A stretch of 7,158 nucleotides of DNA from Eubacterium sp. (GTDB lineage: Bacteria > Bacillota > Clostridia > Oscillospirales > Acutalibacteraceae). The translations under genes and the position numbers were made by a program. Below, one piece after another: positions 1-5,794 of the stretch. The notes under the pieces were generated by a model, which was given only the letters and a program-made list of their open reading frames with translations, did not search any database and was not told the origin of the DNA. Numbering within the stretch: the stretch's first letter is position 1; the number at the start of each line of letters is the position of its first letter. The DNA lies in contig JAFYFO010000116.1 in assembly GCA_017543725.1 (NCBI GenBank), positions 1 through 7,158 of the forward strand, written 5' to 3'.

Positions 1-12
1 ATTAGCTACATA

Positions 13-20
13 CCTCCCTT
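13..20 (-). promoter_or_regulatory. Ribosome binding site of next minus-strand gene (expected rpsI)
   Basis: Read on the minus strand this is AAGGGAGG, overlapping the rplM stop codon. The only ATG inside the window after it (9-11) is followed directly by TAG, so the real start must lie just beyond base 1. In nearly all bacteria rpsI (ribosomal protein S9) follows rplM, so this is probably its ribosome binding site. The coding sequence itself is not in the window. Confidence 0.6.
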
Positions 21-447
21 ACATTTCCCAAGCTTCAGGCTTCTGAGCCTCGTGCTTGTGCTGAGCGTCTTTATAAATCTTGCATCTTGTGAGCTGCTTT
101 CTGCCGAGTGTTGTATCGGGAAGCATACCCTTAACAGCAAGCTGCATAGCAAAATCGCTCTTTTCTTTCATAAGTGTTGAATACTGAACCTCTTTAAGGT
201 TTCCGATATAGCCTGTGTGGTGCTGATAATATTTCTTTGTGAGTTTACCACCTGTTAAAACTGCTTTATCGGTGTTGATGATAATAACGAAATCGCCGCA
301 ATCTGCGTTTGGTGTGAAGATGGGCTTATGCTTACCTCTGAGAAGAACTGCCGCTTCTGCCGCAACTCTTCCGAGCGGTTTATCAGCCGCGTCAATAACA
401 TACCACTTGCGCTCGATTTCATCAACTTTAGGCATAAATGTTGACAT
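19..447 (-). CDS. rplM: 50S ribosomal protein L13
   Basis: Structural protein of the large ribosomal subunit that binds 23S rRNA early in assembly. The 142-residue product has the usual bacterial L13 length. It carries the family landmarks: N-terminal ERKWYVIDA, GRVAAEAAVLLRGKHKP, the central LTGGKLTKKYYQHHTGY block, and the C-terminal signature region KGMLPDTTLGRKQL...HKHEAQKPE. The ATG is read from 447 downward. A GGAGGA ribosome binding site lies at 455-460 (plus coordinates), about 7 bases upstream, and supports this start. A near-consensus housekeeping promoter lies further upstream at 484-512. Downstream on the same strand another ribosome binding site overlaps its stop codon, which fits the classical rplM-rpsI operon. 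The gene is intact and diverges from the sigma-factor operon on its right. Confidence 0.98.
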   Translation of the reverse strand: MSTFMPKVDEIERKWYVIDAADKPLGRVAAEAAVLLRGKHKPIFTPNADCGDFVIIINTDKAVLTGGKLTKKYYQHHTGYIGNLKEVQYSTLMKEKSDFAMQLAVKGMLPDTTLGRKQLTRCKIYKDAQHKHEAQKPEAWEM

Positions 448-483
448 AGTCGTTTCCTCCGAATAAATTTTTAATGCTCAGTA

Positions 484-512
484 ATAATAACAAAACGGCA
501 TTAAAATGTCAA
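484..512 (-). promoter_or_regulatory. Housekeeping (sigma-A type) promoter of rplM
   Basis: On the minus strand there is a perfect -35 box TTGACA (507-512), a 17-base spacer and a -10 box TATTAT (484-489, five of six matches to TATAAT). It points toward rplM, whose start is about 36 bases downstream of the -10 box. Spacing and orientation are ideal, so this is a strong prediction from sequence alone. Confidence 0.85.
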
Positions 513-540
513 CACCCAAATTAAAATAAATTCCGATAAC

Positions 541-566
541 TCCGTTTTTCTCCGTTTTTCTCGTTT
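541..566. repeat. Short tandem repeat TCCGTTTTTC
   Basis: Two perfect copies of the 10-mer TCCGTTTTTC (541-550, 551-560) are followed by a partial third unit TCGTTT. They lie in the 312-base divergent intergenic region between rplM and the sigma-factor gene. I see no gene in that region: bases 513-690 hold only AT-rich sequence, this repeat, a short GCG-rich patch (600-655) and the TTTTCCA repeat. The function is unknown. Confidence 0.7.
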
Positions 567-656
567 ATCCATATAAAAACCTCAATTATAATTTACGAAA
601 ATAACGCGAGCGCCTGAAGTCCTCTCAAAATATAATCGGAGCGAAGCGACCCGAAA

Positions 657-684
657 TTTTCCATTTTCCATTTTCATTTTTCCA
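657..684. repeat. Imperfect TTTTCCA tandem repeat
   Basis: TTTTCCA occurs twice back to back (657-670), followed by TTTTCA (671-676) and TTTTTCCA (677-684). This makes about four imperfect units directly upstream of the presumed promoter of the sigma-factor operon. Slippage here could alter the region upstream of that promoter, but this is speculation. It may simply be low-complexity intergenic DNA. Confidence 0.6.
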
Positions 685-692
685 TTAAAAAC

Positions 693-724
693 TTTTGACA
701 TATTCCGCGAAATCTGCGACTATT
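693..724 (+). promoter_or_regulatory. Probable promoter of the first sigma-factor operon
   Basis: TTGACA (695-700) is a perfect -35 box. After a 17-base spacer comes GACTAT (718-723), a weak match to a housekeeping -10 box. The block TTTTGACATATT...TGCGACTATT resembles the elements at 5711-5746 and 6921-6956, sharing the TGC(N)GACTAtT core and a TTTTG/ATATT upstream part, with two bases less between them. It may be used by the housekeeping sigma factor or by the ECF-like sigma factor encoded here. The GTG start is 35 bases downstream of the core. Confidence 0.55.
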
Positions 725-759
725 AAACGAGGAACTCATTTCAGCAAGGAGGTGAAGCC

Positions 760-1308
760 GTGGCGCGAAAAAAAGAGGAAGCCGATAAGTTGCTTTCGGA
801 AGCGTACAATGCCTATTATAAATTATCATATTATTACTGCGCCTCAAGAACAAGGCACGCAAAGGGAAGCGAGGAGGATTCGCTTCAGAGCGCCTTCCTT
901 GTCTACTATAAAAAACTGCTTGCAGGCGAAGAAATAGAAAATGTTAAAGCCTTTTTATATCGCACCTGCGAAAATTTTTGCCGTCAGGCAGACGCCAAAT
1001 TTCTGAGAGAGGCAAAGCGAAGCGTTGAACTTGAAGATATGGCGCAACTCCCCGCGGCAGAAACAGATTATCTTGCCCCGGAACTTGATTATGATGAAAT
1101 AAAGGAAGAATTGCTTTCCTTGCTAAGCGAGGAAGAACAGGAGTTGTTCACTTTGAAATATGAGCATAAAAAATCACTGGTTGAAATATCAGATATTCTT
1201 GATATAACGCCAAACGCCGCGGCACTCAGAACCTCGCGGCTGAGAAAAAAGATTAAAACGCTTGTTATCAGCACGATTGATAAATATAGAGAGGGACAAA
1301 CACAATGA
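760..1308 (+). CDS. ECF-like RNA polymerase sigma factor (sigma-70 family)
   Basis: A small alternative sigma factor (182 aa) expected to direct RNA polymerase to a limited set of promoters. Residues about 10-85 look like region 2 (core binding and -10 recognition), with the FLVYYKKLLAGEEIENVKAFLYRTCENF stretch split around residues 46-73 typical of ECF proteins. Residues about 112-168 look like region 4, with a helix-turn-helix at about 139-166 (LVEISDILDITPNAAALRTS followed by a basic RLRKKIK helix). The acidic linker at 88-115 has no conserved domain. The GTG start is chosen because AAGGAGGTGA, nearly fully complementary to the 16S 3' end, ends 5 bases before it. The identical 15-mer GGAGGTGAAGCCGTG also starts the paralogue at 6992. 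Its TGA stop overlaps the next ATG (ATGA), implying translational coupling. Family assignment is confident; its target promoters are unknown. Confidence 0.85.
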   Translation: MARKKEEADKLLSEAYNAYYKLSYYYCASRTRHAKGSEEDSLQSAFLVYYKKLLAGEEIENVKAFLYRTCENFCRQADAKFLREAKRSVELEDMAQLPAAETDYLAPELDYDEIKEELLSLLSEEEQELFTLKYEHKKSLVEISDILDITPNAAALRTSRLRKKIKTLVISTIDKYREGQTQ

Positions 1309-1952
1309 GTATTACCGTAAACAAAAAAACTATTAGCGAGTTGATTTATCAAATAAACGGAAAAGACGAAATGATAGCGCTCCTTAATGAAATTATAGAC
1401 GAGGAACTTGAAAAAGAGGAAATGAACACAGAACTTGTTGATGAATGTGTTCAGGCGATAATGGATTTGGAAAGCGCAGGCAGCGTAAATGCGCTTTGCT
1501 CGTATCGGGAACTTGTTCGCTATTGCCATTCAAATGCTTTCAAAAACAGAATAAGATTAAGGCGCGCGCTTGCCGTTGCTGCAGCGGCGGCGATTATAAC
1601 AGGCGGAACCTTTGCGGCGTCGCCTGCACTTGCTCAGCAGGCAAAAAACTTTTTAAACAGTATAATGCAAAGCCTCGGCATTGCAGCAGACGAAACGGAC
1701 ATTAAAAACAGCGATATTGTTTCAATATATGCCGTGCCGCAAGAAAACGCCGTTTTCACCGTTAAGAATGAAAGCGAAATCAAAACCGATTGCGTTAAAC
1801 TTTTTTCGGTTGATAAAAATAATAACGAAAAAGAACTTTTGCTATCGGATTGCAGAATAACAAGGGAATATCCCGACAGCAGCCATATAATGGTTATATA
1901 TTCATATGAGGGCTGCGCCTGCTCAATAATCTACACACTGGAGGCGGAATAA
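1305..1952 (+). CDS. Single-pass membrane protein, candidate anti-sigma factor
   Basis: 215 aa, start overlapping the sigma-factor stop (ATGA), with a GAGAGGGA ribosome binding site about 9 bases upstream. Residues 1-80 are hydrophilic and rich in Glu/Asp and predicted helix (EMIALLNEIIDEELEKEEMN), presumably cytoplasmic. A basic stretch (KNRIRLRR, 80-87) precedes one Ala-rich hydrophobic segment (about 88-106). After it comes ASPALAQQ, then a 100-residue external part with three cysteines (163, 183 and the CAC pair at 204/206). Topology and position are those of sigma/anti-sigma pairs, with N-in, one helix and an exported sensor part. The short post-helix SPALA-type motif recalls Firmicutes anti-sigma proteins such as the DUF4179 group. 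I see no HxxxCxxC zinc motif, so it is not a classical ZAS protein. The function is inferred from context, not from a recognised domain. Confidence 0.6.
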   Translation: MSITVNKKTISELIYQINGKDEMIALLNEIIDEELEKEEMNTELVDECVQAIMDLESAGSVNALCSYRELVRYCHSNAFKNRIRLRRALAVAAAAAIITGGTFAASPALAQQAKNFLNSIMQSLGIAADETDIKNSDIVSIYAVPQENAVFTVKNESEIKTDCVKLFSVDKNNNEKELLLSDCRITREYPDSSHIMVIYSYEGCACSIIYTLEAE

Positions 1953-2855
1953 ATGAAAAATTTTAATAAAATAATCTGCACTTTGCTTGCGCTTGTTATA
2001 TCACTTGCGCAGTTGCCTTTAACTGCGCTTGCATATAATGATAACGTTCCTTCGTTCACCGCGGAGCAGACTGACGTTATATCGGAGGATGGTAAATGGA
2101 AATACGATATTGCGCTTGATAAAAATGAGGAACCGCGCGTCTGGATTAAGGAGTATCTGGAAATTGCAGAGGCGGGAAAGGATTTTGTTTTTCCGTCCGC
2201 TGTTGACGGAATGAGAGTTCAGAGCGTTGATATGTACCCTTCTTCAAATTTGTTTAAAATAAAAAAGGATGCAAAAATTATATTTGAGGAAAACATTGAA
2301 ATAATTAGCGGAGAATTTATGCGCAGTTCGCAAAATTTGCAAGTTGTGCTTCCCTCAACCCTGCTGATGATAGATCAACGAGTCTTTGCATCGTCGAAAA
2401 ATCTTACAATCAATTTCCCCGACGGTCTTTGCGCGATAGCGAAAGAGGCGTTTCAGTTTTCTACTTTTAGCGGAAGTACGGATATTGTTTTACCCGAAAG
2501 TCTGAAATATATAGGAAACGGCGCATTTGAGAAAACAAATATAACCTCTGTTAAAATCGGCTCAAAGACTAATTTCAGTGATGCAAAGTTTTCACAGACT
2601 GCAGGAGTTTATTATACAGGCTCGGTTACATATCCATACACACCGTTTATTAATTGCGGCAGTTTAACAAATATTGAAATTGACGAAAACAACCAATATT
2701 TCAAAACGGAAGACGGAATTATTTACTCTGCCGATGAAAAAGAACTAGTTTTTATGAACGAAAATCCTGCGGACTACGAAATTCCCGACAGCGTTGAATA
2801 CGTATGCTCGGGCGTGTTTACAAACAAAACCTTTGAAAGCGTTTATATTCCGTAA
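1953..2855 (+). CDS. Secreted BspA-like LRR protein, N-terminal part ending at premature stop
   Basis: This is the translatable 5' part of the large surface-protein gene (300 aa). The ATG directly follows the upstream TAA (TAAATG), with GGAGG 8 bases before it, so it is probably coupled to the preceding gene. Residues 1-27 form a signal peptide (MKNFNK, hydrophobic core LLALVISLAQ, cleavage after ALA). Residues about 40-75 match the lead-in seen in clostridial LRR_5 proteins (GKWKYDI...Y...FVFPSAVDGMRVQSV). LRR_5 repeats follow, such as IVLPESLKYIGNGAFEKT and YEIPDSVEYVCSGVFTNK. Translation stops at TAA (2853-2855) in the middle of a repeat right after VYIP, where the family pattern continues with x-S-(V/I)-x-x-(I/F). 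The product would be a short secreted fragment without the C-terminal modules, so stable function is doubtful. Confidence 0.75.
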   Translation: MKNFNKIICTLLALVISLAQLPLTALAYNDNVPSFTAEQTDVISEDGKWKYDIALDKNEEPRVWIKEYLEIAEAGKDFVFPSAVDGMRVQSVDMYPSSNLFKIKKDAKIIFEENIEIISGEFMRSSQNLQVVLPSTLLMIDQRVFASSKNLTINFPDGLCAIAKEAFQFSTFSGSTDIVLPESLKYIGNGAFEKTNITSVKIGSKTNFSDAKFSQTAGVYYTGSVTYPYTPFINCGSLTNIEIDENNQYFKTEDGIIYSADEKELVFMNENPADYEIPDSVEYVCSGVFTNKTFESVYIP

Positions 2856-3080
2856 TCAATTAAGGTTTTCGGAAGCATTTCTTTCAGCGGTTCAACAATT
2901 AAAAAGGTTATTTTTTCAAAGGATTGCACCTTTGACTATATTTCTGATACCTTTAAAAACAGCAAGATAGACGAAATAACCATTCCCAAAAGCGTTACCA
3001 ATATTCACACCGAAGCCTTTTACAAATGCAAAATAAAAAAACTGAGCTTTGAAGAGGGGTCGGAATTAAGAGAGCTCGGT

Positions 3081-5636
3081 ATGAGAGCGTTTGCCGATAA
3101 TGAAATTGAAACGCTTGATTTAACAAATTGCGCGCTGTTAACAACTGCGTATCAATATGCCTTTTGCGGGAATGAAAATCTAATCTCGGTTGATATGACA
3201 GGCGTTCCCATGGAGGAATTGAGCCAATCAATGTTTGCGGGTTGCTATAGCCTGAAAGAGTTTAAAATTTCAAAATATTCAAGAATAATCAGCACTTCGG
3301 CGTTTGCGGGCGATAAAGAGCTTGAAAACATTGATTTAAGTAAAATTGCAAAATATGAATCAACTTCGTTTGACAGATGCGAGAAAATCAACGTCAACGC
3401 TTATTTTGTTTCAAGCGGAACAACCGAGGACGGATATGTTTATAATGAATTTAAAAACCATATATCTTTGATTGACTACAACGGGGAATCCACAGACCTG
3501 AATATACCCGATAATATAAACGGTAAGCCCGTGACGGATATTGTGTGGAAGGGCAACCGTATTTTGCATAAGGACTGGACGGATTATCATATAAGCGGTT
3601 TAAAGCTTCCTTCAAATCTTGAATTTATTGCGTCGCACGCTTTTGAATTTAAAAGAGTAAGCAGGACAGAATTGCCGAAAACGCTCAGCTTTATCGGCGA
3701 AAGTGCGTTTTCCGATGCCAGATTTACCTCATATGAGCTTAACGACGGTCTTGAATACGTTCTTTCCGGGGGACTTCCGGGTACGCTCGAAGACCTTGAA
3801 ATACCCGACTCCGTTATCTGTTATCTTGGCGGAATCTGCGCAAACCCTGATGGTGTTACCACTTTCGGCAAAAACGTCAGAACAATAAAGGCTAAACTGA
3901 GAAGTGATCTTGAAGAGGACAAAACGTTAAAAATCCGCATAAGTCCCGAGAATCCGTATTTCTGTTTTGAAAACGGCGTTCTTTATAACGGCGATAAAAC
4001 AGAAATCTACAGGTATTACAGGGGATATAACGTTGATGAAATAACAAATAATTATCAGATTCCCGAAACCGTTAAGAAGATTGATGATAACGCTTTTCAG
4101 GATTGCAACATTCTGAGCAGCCTCACAATTCCCTCAAGCGTTGAATATATAGGAAATTATGCATTTGACAGCAGCACCTTAAACGGTGCGCTGACCATTC
4201 CGCAGAACGTTAAATATATCGGCACCGACGCTTTTCGCAAAACGGGACTAACAAGCGCGCATTTTGCCGATGGTTTTAAAACCGAAAGACTGTATTGTAC
4301 ATTTTTTGCCTGCAAATCGCTTCAAACTGTAACATTTGGCGATGTAGACATAAAAGCGCTTGTTGAAACTTATGTTGACAGCGGGATTAAAAACGTTGAA
4401 ATTCCAGACAGTGTTGAAAAGTTGTCCTCACCTTATAGGATGACGGATTTATCTTCTGTAACCGAACTACAACTACCGAAGAACCTGAAATATATAGGCG
4501 GTGCATTTGAAGGCACAAAAATCAGCATTACGGAGTTGACACTTCCCGAGGGGTTGAAGTCAGTCGGTCCTTATGCTTTTGCACAGTGCAAGAAACTTAA
4601 AAGCATTGATTTTTCTAATGTTGATTTTTTGGAAAGGGCATCTTTCCTCGGTTGTGATGCGCTTGAAAGCGTAGATTTAACAGGTATTACCTATATTAAA
4701 GAGAAGAATAGCGGAACATTTTCGGATTGCCCGAACCTCAAAAAAATTACCTTCAACAGAACGGACAAAGGCTCTGATATTGAAGAAAGCACAAACGAAA
4801 ACAACGATGGGGTTGAAACCGTTGTTATCGGAAACGGAATAAAGAATGTTAAGAGCAAAGCGTTTGCCGATTGCAAAAACCTTGAAACCGCGGTTATTTC
4901 CGATTCGGTTGAAAATATTGCCGATGATGCGTTTGAAAACTGCAGAAAACTGACAATCGTCTGCACAAAGAATTCAAACGCAATGCTCTATGCGCAGAAA
5001 AAGGGCATTAATTATAAAACCTTTAAGATTAATCCCATTCCCGATAAGGAATATACCGGACGGGAAATCCGCCCCGAACTCAATGTAACCGTTGGCGAAA
5101 GCAGGCTTGCAGCGGGGAAGGATTATTCCGTTTCATATCGCGATAATATCAATGTCGGAACAGCAAAGGCGATTGCCGTCGGACTCGGTGATTATAGTAT
5201 TTATGCTTCAACCGTTAAGTTCAACATCATTCCTCATCAGCATAAATACACCGTTAAAACCGTTAAGCCGACCTATGAAAAAGAGGGCTACACGCTTCAT
5301 AAATGCTCCTGCGGAAAGAGTTATAAAACCGATAAAAAGGCAAAACTCAAAGTCAGCGCAGCAAGCATTAAAAAACTTTCAGGGGGCAAAAAGGCAATAA
5401 CCGTAAACATCAAAGAGGTTAAAAACATCAGCGGTTATCAGATTCAGTTTAGTACTTCAAAGAGTTTTAAAACCAAAAAAACCGTTTCGGTTTCAAATCC
5501 CAAAACGGTTAAAAAGAAGATTAAAAATCTTAAAGCAAAGAAAAAATATTTTGTTCGAATAAGGGCATATAAAAAGGTTTCAAAGAAAACCTATTATTCC
5601 TCCTGGAGCAAGGCAAAATCGGTTAAAACGAAATAA
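3081..5636 (+). CDS. BspA-like LRR protein, C-terminal part (LRR, Ig-like, HKY/CSCG and Fn3 modules)
   Basis: 3' part of the interrupted surface-protein gene. The frame is actually open from 2856; 3081 is only the first ATG and has no good ribosome binding site and no signal peptide, so it is unlikely to be a natural start. Numbering from 1953, many LRR_5 units run to about residue 1025 (for example LTIPSSVEYIGNYAFDSS, LTLPEGLKSVGPYAFAQC). A second lead-in module lies at about 493-533 (EDGYVYNE...LNIPDNINGKPVTDI). Then come an Ig/MBG-like domain (about 1026-1092, PDKEYTGREIRP...GKDYSVSYRDNINVG), a short HKYTVKTVKPTYEKEGYT plus HKCSCGKSYK motif (1095-1122), and a fibronectin III-like domain (about 1128-1227, ending YSSWSKAKSVKTK). 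The tail is very lysine-rich. There is no LPXTG or obvious SLH anchor. Presumed role: binding to host, other bacteria or polysaccharide; the ligand is unknown. Confidence 0.75.
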   Translation: MRAFADNEIETLDLTNCALLTTAYQYAFCGNENLISVDMTGVPMEELSQSMFAGCYSLKEFKISKYSRIISTSAFAGDKELENIDLSKIAKYESTSFDRCEKINVNAYFVSSGTTEDGYVYNEFKNHISLIDYNGESTDLNIPDNINGKPVTDIVWKGNRILHKDWTDYHISGLKLPSNLEFIASHAFEFKRVSRTELPKTLSFIGESAFSDARFTSYELNDGLEYVLSGGLPGTLEDLEIPDSVICYLGGICANPDGVTTFGKNVRTIKAKLRSDLEEDKTLKIRISPENPYFCFENGVLYNGDKTEIYRYYRGYNVDEITNNYQIPETVKKIDDNAFQDCNILSSLTIPSSVEYIGNYAFDSSTLNGALTIPQNVKYIGTDAFRKTGLTSAHFADGFKTERLYCTFFACKSLQTVTFGDVDIKALVETYVDSGIKNVEIPDSVEKLSSPYRMTDLSSVTELQLPKNLKYIGGAFEGTKISITELTLPEGLKSVGPYAFAQCKKLKSIDFSNVDFLERASFLGCDALESVDLTGITYIKEKNSGTFSDCPNLKKITFNRTDKGSDIEESTNENNDGVETVVIGNGIKNVKSKAFADCKNLETAVISDSVENIADDAFENCRKLTIVCTKNSNAMLYAQKKGINYKTFKINPIPDKEYTGREIRPELNVTVGESRLAAGKDYSVSYRDNINVGTAKAIAVGLGDYSIYASTVKFNIIPHQHKYTVKTVKPTYEKEGYTLHKCSCGKSYKTDKKAKLKVSAASIKKLSGGKKAITVNIKEVKNISGYQIQFSTSKSFKTKKTVSVSNPKTVKKKIKNLKAKKKYFVRIRAYKKVSKKTYYSSWSKAKSVKTK

Positions 5637-5637
5637 G

Positions 5638-5710
5638 TTTCGCGTTTCGCGTTTTGTGTTTTGTGTTGTGTTTTTCGCGCAACCTGCAACGCGAAACGCG
5701 AAATTTTTTT
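5638..5710 (+). terminator. Long-stem inverted repeat with T-tract, probable terminator of the LRR operon
   Basis: The arms TTTCGCGTTTCGCGTT (5638-5653) and AACGCGAAACGCGAAA (5688-5703) are perfectly complementary over 16 bases and are followed by seven T (5704-5710). They begin one base after the stop codon at 5636. The 34-base loop is unusually long and GT-rich (TTTTGTG repeats). The position fits a Rho-independent terminator, but the long loop and the internally repeated arm (TTTCGCG twice) also fit a dispersed palindromic intergenic repeat. Confidence 0.7.
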
Positions 5711-5746
5711 GCGATATATTTTCATTTTTTGCCGACTAATGTATGA
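5711..5746 (+). promoter_or_regulatory. Conserved 36-bp promoter-like element, copy upstream of the 329-aa gene
   Basis: GCGATATATTTT, ten bases ending in TTTGC, then nGACTAnTGTATGA. The same blocks with identical spacing occur at 6921-6956 upstream of the second sigma gene. It begins right after the terminator T-tract and lies about 50 bases before the start codon. It is probably a promoter using TTGCGA/GCGATA and CGACTAAT as upstream and downstream boxes. No good housekeeping -10 at proper spacing is seen, so an alternative sigma factor is plausible. Confidence 0.5.
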
Positions 5747-5794
5747 GAGCAGAGTTTTTTGTTAACGTTCTTAAACAAAAGGAGGTAATTAATA

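Larger units (their letters stand above)
1953..5636 (+). pseudogene. Parent LRR surface-protein gene interrupted by one nonsense codon
   Basis: The two coding parts are in the same frame, and the 225 bases between them (2856-3080) encode normal LRR sequence, including ITIPKSVTNIHTEAFYKC. The ancestral gene is therefore one ORF of 1,227 codons plus stop, with TAA at codon 301. There is no frameshift and no other stop, and composition is the same on both sides. Repeat alignment puts D, K, E, Q or S at this position; CAA, AAA or GAA would each become TAA by one substitution. The intact downstream part points to a recent event, a sequence or assembly error, or readthrough. It is labelled a pseudogene as the conservative reading. 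Confidence 0.65.

Noticed and set aside
564..592. TATAAT at 587-592 as a second plus-strand promoter in the divergent region
   Set aside because: A correct-looking -10 only; the -35 position (TTTATC) is poor and no gene starts within a reasonable distance.
600..655. GCG-rich patch as a terminator or small RNA
   Set aside because: Only short, poorly matched pairings (TCGG/CCGA around GCGAAGCG) are possible, without a clear stem and T-tract.
1089..1529. Minus-strand open frame opposite the sigma and membrane-protein genes
   Set aside because: It is antisense to two well-supported coupled genes, has no ribosome binding site or recognisable motif, and crosses their boundary.
2853..2855. TAA decoded as an amino acid through an altered genetic code
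   Set aside because: TAA is used as a normal stop at the ends of rplM, the 215-aa gene, the LRR gene (5634-5636) and the 329-aa gene, so a general reassignment does not fit.
2853..2864. Programmed readthrough signal like the CAATTA context known from plant viruses
   Set aside because: CAATTA is present but shifted by one base (TAA TCA ATT A) and follows TAA, not TAG. There is no strong case for a bacterial readthrough signal.
3051..3083. ATG at 3081 as a genuine independent start for the C-terminal part
   Set aside because: There is no well-placed ribosome binding site, no signal peptide, and LRR coding continues in frame upstream of it.
4691..4966. Minus-strand open frame inside the LRR gene
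   Set aside because: It is low-complexity Ser/Phe-rich translation mirroring LRR codons, with no independent support.
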